From NCBI GenBank assembly GCA_035473395.1, contig DATIOF010000106.1, positions 1 to 39,132 of the forward strand: a DNA stretch of 39,132 nucleotides, written 5' to 3'. Under the pieces are notes generated by a model that was not told the origin of the DNA, did no database searches, and was given only the letters and a program-made list of their open reading frames with translations. Positions 25,159 to 31,838 of this stretch are shown in pieces (within the stretch, counting starts at the first letter, position 1; every line of letters starts with the position of its first letter). The translations under genes were made by a program, and so were the position numbers. This DNA is from AC-32 sp035473395. GTDB taxonomy: Bacteria > Actinomycetota > Thermoleophilia > Gaiellales > Gaiellaceae.

Positions 25159-25629
25159 ATGCGGCCTGCACGCCTGGACCACACGTTCTTCGAGAACGAG
25201 CCCCGCTCGCACCTGGGCGCCTTGCTGCTGCGCAAGGGCCTGGTCTCGAACGAGGAGCTCGACCAGGCGCTCGAGCAGCGTCAGCAGGGCGAGCTGCTGG
25301 GCGAGGCGCTCGTGCGACTGCGCTTTTGCTTCGAGAACGACATCGCCCGAGTCCTCGCCGAGCAGGCCAACGTCGATTTCGTCGACATCGGCATCACCTC
25401 CGTCGACCACCGAGCCGTCCAGCTGCTCCCCTGGGCGCAGGCGGAGGAGCTGCGGGCGATCCCCGTTCGGCTCCATCCCGACGGCGACGTCTCGGTGGCC
25501 GTGGCCGACCCGACCGACGAGACGCTGGTGCCGAAGCTGAAGCTCGCCACGGGGCAGCCGATCCGACTGCTCGTGACGACGCCCTCCGCTTTGCGCGCCG
25601 CCTGGGCGACCGCCTACCCGCAGCCCTAG
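25159..25629 (+). CDS. Stand-alone MshEN (GspE N-terminal-like) domain protein, 156 aa
   Basis: The sequence LGALLLRKGLVSNEELDQALEQRQ, then GEALVRLRFCFENDIARVLAEQ and a strand-rich part with VSVAVADPTDE is the MshEN fold found at the N-terminus of type II secretion/type IV pilus ATPases and in some c-di-GMP receptors. Here it is the whole protein: no ATPase domain follows. The L-L-x-K-x-L-V and L-x-x-x-x motifs that hold cyclic di-GMP in known MshEN domains are partly visible. It could be a nucleotide sensor or an adaptor for a pilus-type machine. It ends in a CTAG shared with the convergent GNAT-like gene. Confidence 0.78.
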   Translation: MRPARLDHTFFENEPRSHLGALLLRKGLVSNEELDQALEQRQQGELLGEALVRLRFCFENDIARVLAEQANVDFVDIGITSVDHRAVQLLPWAQAEELRAIPVRLHPDGDVSVAVADPTDETLVPKLKLATGQPIRLLVTTPSALRAAWATAYPQP

Positions 25630-26252
25630 GGTCGCCGCGGCTGCGGCACGGGCTCGGGTAGTAGCGCGTCCTTCAGCGCTCGCAGCACCTTCGCGCGCCT
25701 GCCTTCGAGCACCGGCACGAGCCCGCCGAGCTCCAGCCGCGCCAGCTCGACCGGGCCCGAGGAGCGGATCGGCCGGAAGCCGAAGTCGGCTAGGAAGTCG
25801 TGCGGGAAGACGGTGCGGTGCACGAGGAAGCGCTCGTACTCGGACTCGCCCTCCGGGTAGCGGTAGGCGAACGCCTCCAGCGCCGCGGCGCCCTTGTCCT
25901 TCGCCTCGCCGATCGCGGCGAGGAAAAGCGACTGCAGCACCCACGGACTGGAGCGGTCGACCAGGTAGGCGCAGGTGACGAGCACGGCGTCGTCCGTGGG
26001 CGGGCCCGCCGGCAGCTCGTCGGCGAGCGGGAACAGCCGCGCCGCTCCGTACTGCATCGAGCCCAGCGCGCGGCCGTCGTCGTCGTAGTAGATCGTCCCC
26101 CAGGCGCCGAACTCGCTCTCGGCCTTCTCGATCCAGCGCTGCTTGTCGCGCTCGCGGCCGCCGGTGCGCGACTGCCACCACATGCAGCTGTGGCAGACGG
26201 TGGGCGTTTGCTCGAGCGTCGCGCCGGTAAGTCCCGCGATCCGGACGCTCAT
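25626..26252 (-). CDS. GNAT-like acetyltransferase with CxxC motif (208 aa)
   Basis: A 208-residue protein with a central acetyltransferase-like core (GRALGSMQYG, then a strand VLVTCAYL and a VLQSLFLAAIGEAKDKGAAALEAFAY helix) that fits the GNAT fold, though the acetyl-CoA loop is not textbook. The N-terminus has a C20-H-S-C23-MWW motif seen in an actinobacterial family annotated as GNAT proteins, of unknown substrate. It is the last gene of the leftward sdh operon: its ATG overlaps the TGA of the Asp23 gene by four bases. Its own stop shares a CTAG with the MshEN gene. Confidence 0.65.
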   Translation of the reverse strand: MSVRIAGLTGATLEQTPTVCHSCMWWQSRTGGRERDKQRWIEKAESEFGAWGTIYYDDDGRALGSMQYGAARLFPLADELPAGPPTDDAVLVTCAYLVDRSSPWVLQSLFLAAIGEAKDKGAAALEAFAYRYPEGESEYERFLVHRTVFPHDFLADFGFRPIRSSGPVELARLELGGLVPVLEGRRAKVLRALKDALLPEPVPQPRRP

Positions 26253-26539
26253 GCGATCTCGTCGATCACGACGTCGACCGCGCGAGGCCGGGTGCCGGCC
26301 ATCTGCTCGAGGTAGTCGGCCACCCGCCGCTGAACCTCGGCGCCCACGTGCTGCGCCACGGCCCCTGGGGCGAGCTCGAGATGGAGCTCCACGGTCATGC
26401 CGTCGTCGGTGTTGATGCGCACGGCGCCCTGCCGCGGCAGCCTTCCTTCGACCAGCCCGGCGACGCCCTCCACCTCGCGGGCTGCATCGGCTGCGTAGCT
26501 GGCGAGCACGTCGCCGGCCACGCTCGCGGTTCCTTCCAT
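26249..26539 (-). CDS. Asp23/Gls24-family envelope stress protein (96 aa)
   Basis: A small protein with the Asp23/Gls24 pattern: an N-terminal SVAGDVLASYAADAAREVEGVAGL stretch, a VRINTDDGMTVELHLEL strand pair and a C-terminal V-Q-x-x-V helix and VDVVIDEI strand. In Gram-positive bacteria these proteins coat the membrane inner face through membrane partners and respond to envelope stress; some are essential helpers of fatty-acid kinase. It has no membrane helix. Its ATG overlaps the stop of the metallophosphoesterase (TGATG), and its own stop overlaps the next start (ATGA), so it is tightly coupled in the operon. Confidence 0.8.
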   Translation of the reverse strand: MEGTASVAGDVLASYAADAAREVEGVAGLVEGRLPRQGAVRINTDDGMTVELHLELAPGAVAQHVGAEVQRRVADYLEQMAGTRPRAVDVVIDEIA

Positions 26540-27345
26540 CAGGCGGATTCTAGGATCAGTTCCGTCGCCTCAGGCCGCGCGAGGAAGCGGAACGGGACGA
26601 AGGTCGTGCCGAGCCCGGCGGAGAGATGCAGGGTCGCGGCCGGCCGCCGGTAGAGGCCGCGGATGTAGCTCCAGCGGATGTGCGCGAGCCGCAGCCGCCC
26701 ACCCGGCCACGGGAGACAGATCTGGCCGGCGTGCAGGTGGCCCGAAAGCACGAGGTCGAACGCGCCCACCGGCAGCCGGTCGATCACGTCCGGGAAATGA
26801 CAGAGCAGGATCCGAAGGTCGGCGCTCTCGTCCACCAGCCGCTCTGGCCGGGAGAGCCGCCGCCGGTACGTGCGCGGGTCGACGCCGACGATCTGGACGC
26901 GCCGTTCGCGCAGCTCGATCGTGCGCGCGTCGTCGGCGAGGAGCGTGGCGGGCTCGAGGTCGGCGACGGCGGCGGGATGCGAGAACGGGTCGCGCGTCGA
27001 GGCGAAGTCATGGTTGCCGAGGACGGCGAAGCAGCGCGGCAGCCGTGCCAGTAGCGCCCGCAGCCGCGGCTCCCCGGCTCGGCGCGAGAGCAGGTCGCCG
27101 CTGATCAGCGTCAGGTCCGGCTGCCGCTCCTCGACCCAGTCGACCGCGCGCTCGACCGCGGTCACGCCGCGAGAGGGCACGCCCAGGTGGAAGTCCGACA
27201 GGTGCGCGATCCGCAGCCCCTCGAGCTCCGCCGGCAGGCCCGGCAGCGGGCACGGCAGCGTCTCGAGCCGCACCCAGCCTGCTTCGAAATGGCCCCACGC
27301 CAGCCCGGCCGCCGCCGCGGCGCCGCCGAGCTTGACGAGTTTCAA
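26539..27345 (-). CDS. Membrane-anchored metallophosphoesterase (YkuE/LpxG-like), 268 aa
   Basis: A calcineurin-like phosphoesterase with the full metal-binding set: DFHLG (D-x-H), SGDLLS (GD), GNHDF (GNHD), LLCHFPD (H) and GHLHAGQ (GHxH). A short hydrophobic N-terminus may anchor it. Relatives such as YkuE and LpxG act on lipid or nucleotide phosphates near the membrane; the substrate here is unknown. TTG at 27345 is chosen: it overlaps the TGA of the upstream CCG-domain gene (TTGA), and the frame beyond it is only a shadow. Expression is probably coupled to the sdh genes, a link that I cannot explain by pathway. Confidence 0.85.
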   Translation of the reverse strand: MKLVKLGGAAAAAGLAWGHFEAGWVRLETLPCPLPGLPAELEGLRIAHLSDFHLGVPSRGVTAVERAVDWVEERQPDLTLISGDLLSRRAGEPRLRALLARLPRCFAVLGNHDFASTRDPFSHPAAVADLEPATLLADDARTIELRERRVQIVGVDPRTYRRRLSRPERLVDESADLRILLCHFPDVIDRLPVGAFDLVLSGHLHAGQICLPWPGGRLRLAHIRWSYIRGLYRRPAATLHLSAGLGTTFVPFRFLARPEATELILESA

Positions 27346-28241
27346 GCTTCGAGCTTCTCGACGATCGGGTCGACCGAGACCACGTGGCGCTTGAACTTCA
27401 GCTCGGACTCCTCGAGCCCGGCAGCCACTCCGATCAGCTGCGAGAGGTGCAGGATCGGCATCGCGAAGTCCTTGCCGGTCTGCTTCTTCAGCTTCGACTG
27501 CCAGGCGTCCAGCGACAGGTGGCAGAGCGGGCACGGCGTGACGATCGCGTCGGCGCCCGCCTCGCTGGCCTGCTCGATCGGCTGGATCAGCTCGCCGAGC
27601 GCGGTCTCCTCGCGGGCCTGGATGATCGGGAAGCCACAGCACTTGATCTTGGCCGGGTAGTCGACCGGCTCGCCGCCGCAGGCCTCGATGATCGCCTCCA
27701 GCGACCAGGGCTTGTCCGGGTCCTCGAAACCGAGGATCTTCGACGGCCGCAGGATCTGGCAGCCGTAGAAGGGCGCGATCTTGAGGCCTTTGAGGCCCTT
27801 GTGCGCGACGGTCTTCAACAGCTCGTAGCCGTCGCCCTCGGCGATCAGCCAGAGCAGGTGCTTGACCTCGACCGTGCCTTCGTACGGCGGCGCGCCGACG
27901 GTCTCGAGGTTCGCGCTCACCCGCGCGCGCAGCTCGTCGTCGTTCTTCAGCTGCCAGTTCGCCTGTCGCAGGTTCAGGGTGCAGACGTTGCAGATCGTCA
28001 TCAGCGTGTCGCAGCCGGTCTGCTCCGCGTAGGCCAGGATGCGCGCGTTCAGGTGTAGGTAGTAGTCGGGCTCGGCCTCGTGGATGTCGCCGGCGCCGCA
28101 ACAGGTGACCGACTCGAGCTCGTCCAGCTCCAGCCCGAGCTTCGGCGCGAGCGCCTGGGTCGAGATGTCGAGCTCCTTCGCCGAGAGCGAGGCGAGGCAG
28201 CCCTTGTAGTACGCGACGTGCTTCGGCTCAGTCGCCGCCAC
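27342..28241 (-). CDS. sdhE: Type-E succinate:quinone reductase subunit SdhE (HdrB-like, two CCG domains)
   Basis: A 299-residue protein with two complete cysteine-rich CCG domains: C15, C47-C48-G49, C84-x2-C87 and C161, C201-C202-G203, C237-x2-C240. This matches the HdrB/SdhE family, in which each motif can hold a noncubane [4Fe-4S] cluster; in type-E succinate:quinone reductases it replaces the haem-bearing SdhC/SdhD anchor and passes electrons to quinone. It has no transmembrane helix, so it may attach through amphipathic helices. GTG at 28241 has a clear AGGAGG ribosome site inside the end of sdhB, and the coding regions overlap by 14 bases. Do not confuse it with the small flavinylation factor also called SdhE. 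Confidence 0.87.
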   Translation of the reverse strand: MAATEPKHVAYYKGCLASLSAKELDISTQALAPKLGLELDELESVTCCGAGDIHEAEPDYYLHLNARILAYAEQTGCDTLMTICNVCTLNLRQANWQLKNDDELRARVSANLETVGAPPYEGTVEVKHLLWLIAEGDGYELLKTVAHKGLKGLKIAPFYGCQILRPSKILGFEDPDKPWSLEAIIEACGGEPVDYPAKIKCCGFPIIQAREETALGELIQPIEQASEAGADAIVTPCPLCHLSLDAWQSKLKKQTGKDFAMPILHLSQLIGVAAGLEESELKFKRHVVSVDPIVEKLEA

Positions 28242-29280
28242 TCTTGCCTCCTGATTGTTCGGTGTTCTCGGCTTCGAGCACGTGCTCGATCATCGAGAGC
28301 GCATGCTCGCCCTGCACGATTCCGGCCGCGCCTTCGCGGCCCTGCGTGCGCACGAGGTCGTGCAGCGCGCGGGCTTCCTTGACGTCCTTGGCGACGTGCG
28401 GCGGGAACGGCGGCGGCACCTTGCCGCGCTTCGCCAGGTTGAGCGCGAAGCCGATCTCCTTGATCGCCGAGAACGTTCCCTGCGTCTTGGGCACGAGCTC
28501 GGTCTCCCGCAGCCAGCCGGTCGTCTTGGCCGAGGTGACGAACCACTTCGCGTGCTTGGCGCCCATGTCGTGATCGACCTTCTGCTTGATCGACTCGGCG
28601 CCGAGCTTGGCGATCGCATCACGCGGGTCGACGCCCTTCGGGCAGCGCTCATTGCAGAAGTAGCAGCGCGTGCAGTCCCAGATCCCGTGCTCCTGGTTGT
28701 ACTCGTTGAGCCGCGAGATGTCGGCCTGGTCCCGGACGTCGCCCACGAAGCGGAAGCCCTTGGCGAGCGCGGCCGGCCCGAGGAACTCCGGGTCGGACTC
28801 CATCGAGTTGCACTCGGAGACGCAGCAGCCGCACATGATGCAGAGCGCCTCCTTGTGGATCGCGTTCACCTGCTGCTGCGAGACGATCCGCTCCTTCTCC
28901 GGCACTTCGCCGTAGCCGGGGTCGAGCCAGGGCTTCATGGCGCGGACCTTGCTCCAGAACGGGCCCATGTCGACGACGAGGTCCTTGACGACGGGGAGGT
29001 TCCCCATCGGAGCGATCGTCGGCACGTGGCCCGCCTCGACGATCGGCTTCATCGGCTCCTTGCAGGCGAGGATCGCGCGGCCGTCCATGCGCATCCCGCA
29101 CGAGCCGCAGATCATCATGCGGCAGCTCTTGCGGTAGGCGAGCGTGCCGTCGTGCTTGTCCTTGATCAGATCGAGCACGTCGAGCAGGCAGGCCCAGTCG
29201 GGCGCGTCCACCTCGTACTCGCGCAGCTCGCGCTCGCCACGCTGCGGGTTGTAGCGCCAGATTTTCAGCGCTACATCCAT
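28228..29280 (-). CDS. sdhB: Succinate dehydrogenase/fumarate reductase iron-sulfur subunit
   Basis: A 350-residue SdhB, longer than usual by about 100 C-terminal residues. The [2Fe-2S] site is C53-x4-C58-x2-C61-x11-C73. The first cubane site is C147-x2-C150-x2-C153-x3-C157. The third site reads C203-x2-C206-x2-C209-x3-C213-P: C206 takes the place of the Ile that gives a [3Fe-4S] cluster in ordinary SdhB, so a second [4Fe-4S] is predicted, as reported for archaeal type-E enzymes. It carries electrons from the flavin subunit to SdhE. Its ATG overlaps the lipoprotein stop (TGATG). The charged C-terminal extension may contact SdhE. Confidence 0.93.
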   Translation of the reverse strand: MDVALKIWRYNPQRGERELREYEVDAPDWACLLDVLDLIKDKHDGTLAYRKSCRMMICGSCGMRMDGRAILACKEPMKPIVEAGHVPTIAPMGNLPVVKDLVVDMGPFWSKVRAMKPWLDPGYGEVPEKERIVSQQQVNAIHKEALCIMCGCCVSECNSMESDPEFLGPAALAKGFRFVGDVRDQADISRLNEYNQEHGIWDCTRCYFCNERCPKGVDPRDAIAKLGAESIKQKVDHDMGAKHAKWFVTSAKTTGWLRETELVPKTQGTFSAIKEIGFALNLAKRGKVPPPFPPHVAKDVKEARALHDLVRTQGREGAAGIVQGEHALSMIEHVLEAENTEQSGGKSGGD

Positions 29281-30050
29281 CAGCCGACCATCTTCGTCAG
29301 GTCGACGACCGAGTTGTTGGGCGGGGCGGTGATCGCGACGGGCGGCCCGAAGTCGTGGAGCTCCATCGTCACGTTCGCGGCCTGCCGCCGGCCCGCGTGC
29401 TCGTCGTAGCGCACCTTGCGAATGTAGCCGTTCGCGTCGACCCACACGTCGAGGGGCAGGTTCTTGACCCCGCTCTGCGAGATCACGCCCTGGACGGCGT
29501 CGCGCGTGGCGCCGCTCGTGTGCTCCACGGCACGGTCGAGGTTCGCGGAGACGGTGTAGTGGGTCGTGTCCACGCCGTTGACGGCTTCCGAGCCGACCTT
29601 GTCGACCGTCGAAGAGCCCTCCAGGTAGGCAAGTGCGTTTGCCGGCGTGGGGCTGGCGTCGAGGATCCCGCTCAGGTCGGTGCTCCCCTGCCCGCTGCCG
29701 AGCATGGCGAGGTTGAGCTTGACCCACTCCTTGTCCCGCGTGGTCGCCTGCGCGAAGGCCGGCGAGCGGAGGTAGACCACATCGCCGTTGACGACGGTGT
29801 CGACCGGAACCTGCCTGCCGCCCGCGTTCAGCTGCATCTTCAGCTGGCCGGTGCGCTGCTTGCTGTTGAAGACGCCGCTCCCGCTGCCCGAGAGGCCCTG
29901 GGCCGAGACGGCGAAGTCGGCCTCGAGGCTGCCGGCGTTCGCGGTCTTGGAGGCCGCGTTTGCGATGTCGGAGGGCGAGGCCGAGTCACCGCCGCCACCG
30001 CCGCACCCGGCCGCGACGAGCGCGACCGCTCCCAGGGCGAGGCGGCGCAT
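29280..30050 (-). CDS. LppX/LprG-like lipoprotein embedded in the sdh operon (256 aa)
   Basis: A lipoprotein: MRRLALGAVALVAAGC is a short signal with lipobox L-V-A-A-G-C and the lipidated cysteine C16, then a Gly/Ser spacer. The rest resembles the LppX/LprAFG family (about 200 residues of alternating beta strands: VFNSKQRTGQLKMQL, VDTVVNGDVVYLRSP, LPLDVWVDANGYIRKVRYD), whose members bind lipids or glycolipids in a hydrophobic groove outside the membrane. It lies between sdhA and sdhB, and both junctions are TGATG overlaps. That fixes it as part of the operon. Nothing known links this family to SDH; see findings. Confidence 0.88.
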   Translation of the reverse strand: MRRLALGAVALVAAGCGGGGGDSASPSDIANAASKTANAGSLEADFAVSAQGLSGSGSGVFNSKQRTGQLKMQLNAGGRQVPVDTVVNGDVVYLRSPAFAQATTRDKEWVKLNLAMLGSGQGSTDLSGILDASPTPANALAYLEGSSTVDKVGSEAVNGVDTTHYTVSANLDRAVEHTSGATRDAVQGVISQSGVKNLPLDVWVDANGYIRKVRYDEHAGRRQAANVTMELHDFGPPVAITAPPNNSVVDLTKMVG

Positions 30051-31759
30051 CAGTAGGTGCGCTCCATCGGCTGCCACTTCGTGACGGTGACCGGCTTCCA
30101 GTTGAGCCTGGGGGCGCCGTTCTCGATCGTCACGAGCGTGTGCCGCATGTAGTTCTCGTCGTCCCGCTCCGGGTAGTCGTACGGCCGCGCGTGGGCGCCG
30201 CGGCTCTCCTTGCGCTCGATCCCGGCGACCACCATGCAGGAGGCGAGCTCGAGCAGGAAGCCGAGCTCGAGCGCCTGCGTGAGGTCGTTGTTGAAGACGT
30301 CGCCTTTGTCCTCGACGACCACCCGCTCGAAGCGCTCGCGCAGGCCGTCGACGATTTCCTCCTGCTTGCGCATCTGCTCCTCGCGGCGGAAGACGCCGAA
30401 GTTCTCGTGCATCGTCTCGGCCAGCTCGTTGCGGATCGACCACGGCCGCTCGCCTTCGGAGCGGTCGAGGAGCTCCTGCAGCTCGCGCTTCGCGTCGGCT
30501 TCCGCGCTGACCGGGACCTCCACGGTCGTGTGCGTCAGCGCCCAGTCGGCCGCGTGGGCCCCCGCGCGCTTGCCGTAGGTGATCGTCTCCATCAACGCGT
30601 TGCCGCCGAGCCGGTTCGCCCCGTGCACGGACACGCAGGCGCACTCCCCGGCGGCGTACAGCCCTTCCAGCGAGGTGCGGCCCCAGACGTCCGTGTCGAC
30701 GCCACCCATGTGGTAGTGCGCGCCCGGCCGGACGGGGATCGGCTCGTGGATCGGGTCGACGCCGGCGAAGACCATTGCCAGCTCGCGCGTTCCGTGCAGC
30801 CGCTCGAGGATCTTCTCCGCGCCGAGATGGCGCATGTCGAGCAGGACGTTGCCGTCCACGCCCCGGCCCTCGTCGATCTCGGTCTGCTCCGCGCGGGAGA
30901 TGACGTCCCGCGAGGCGAGCTCCATGGCGTTCGGCGCGTACCGCTTGAGAAAGCGGTCGCCCTCGGAGTTCAGCAGGTAGGCGCCCTCGCCACGGGTGCC
31001 CTCGGTGATCAGGACGCCGGTCGGCGCGAGTGTCGTCGGGTGGAACTGCATCATCTCCATGTCCTCGAGCGCGACGCCGAGCCGCAGCGCCTGCGCCATC
31101 CCGTCGCCGGTGCAGGCGTAAGCGTTGGTCGTCCCGGTGTAGAGCCGGCCCGCGCCGCCCGTCGTGAGGATCACGGTCTTCGCCCCGATCGTGGCGAGCC
31201 CGCCGTCGAGCAGGTTCCAGGCGATCACGCCCTGACAGCGGCCCTCGTGCTCCACGAGCTTCCAGACGAAGAACTCCTCGTAGACCTTCAGGTCGCGCTT
31301 CATCACCTGCTCGTAGAGAACGTGCACGAGCACGTGGCCGGTGATGTCGGCCGCATACGCGGTGCGGGGCTCGCCGGCCGCGCCGAACGGGCGCTGCGCT
31401 ATGCGGCCGTCGTCGGTGCGCGAGAAGACCGCCCCCCAGTTCTCGAGCTGGTAGACGTCGTCCGGCGCCTCGTTGCAGAGGATCTCGATCGCGTCCTGGT
31501 CGCCGAGGTAGTCGGAGCCCTTGACGGTGTCGAAGGCGTGCTTCTCGGGGTCGTCCTCGGACGCGTTTCCGAGCGCGGCGTTGATCCCGCCCTCGGCGGC
31601 CCCTGAATGGCTGCGGGTCGGATGGATCTTGGAAACGAGGGCGACATCGGCGCCCGCATCGTGCGCCTCGATGGCCGCGCGCATCCCCGCGCAGCCAGCC
31701 CCGACGACGAGCACGTCGTGCTTCGCTTCCACCGGGTCGGACGCTATCGGATCGCCCAA
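30050..31759 (-). CDS. sdhA: Succinate dehydrogenase/fumarate reductase flavoprotein subunit
   Basis: A 569-residue FAD subunit that oxidises succinate (or reduces fumarate). Seen: the Rossmann FAD motif VLVVGAGCAGMRAA, the covalent flavin histidine H51 in TRSHSGAAEGG, the FHPT and EGTRGEGAYL active-site motifs, HYHMGGV and the C-terminal RRDDEN-like region YPERDDENYMRHT. The length is normal. The start is uncertain: TTG at 31759 is the longest reading, and GTG at 31732 would lose nine residues without harming the fold. It is the first gene of the leftward operon and divergent from the DUF2156 gene. Its stop overlaps the lipoprotein start. Confidence 0.94.
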   Translation of the reverse strand: MGDPIASDPVEAKHDVLVVGAGCAGMRAAIEAHDAGADVALVSKIHPTRSHSGAAEGGINAALGNASEDDPEKHAFDTVKGSDYLGDQDAIEILCNEAPDDVYQLENWGAVFSRTDDGRIAQRPFGAAGEPRTAYAADITGHVLVHVLYEQVMKRDLKVYEEFFVWKLVEHEGRCQGVIAWNLLDGGLATIGAKTVILTTGGAGRLYTGTTNAYACTGDGMAQALRLGVALEDMEMMQFHPTTLAPTGVLITEGTRGEGAYLLNSEGDRFLKRYAPNAMELASRDVISRAEQTEIDEGRGVDGNVLLDMRHLGAEKILERLHGTRELAMVFAGVDPIHEPIPVRPGAHYHMGGVDTDVWGRTSLEGLYAAGECACVSVHGANRLGGNALMETITYGKRAGAHAADWALTHTTVEVPVSAEADAKRELQELLDRSEGERPWSIRNELAETMHENFGVFRREEQMRKQEEIVDGLRERFERVVVEDKGDVFNNDLTQALELGFLLELASCMVVAGIERKESRGAHARPYDYPERDDENYMRHTLVTIENGAPRLNWKPVTVTKWQPMERTY

Positions 31760-31838
31760 GCCAGCCGCCGCGTGAGGATTGCCGCATGTTTCACGAGAAC
31801 TTCATGTGCCGAAGCTATGGTGTCGAAGAGGTAGGTCG

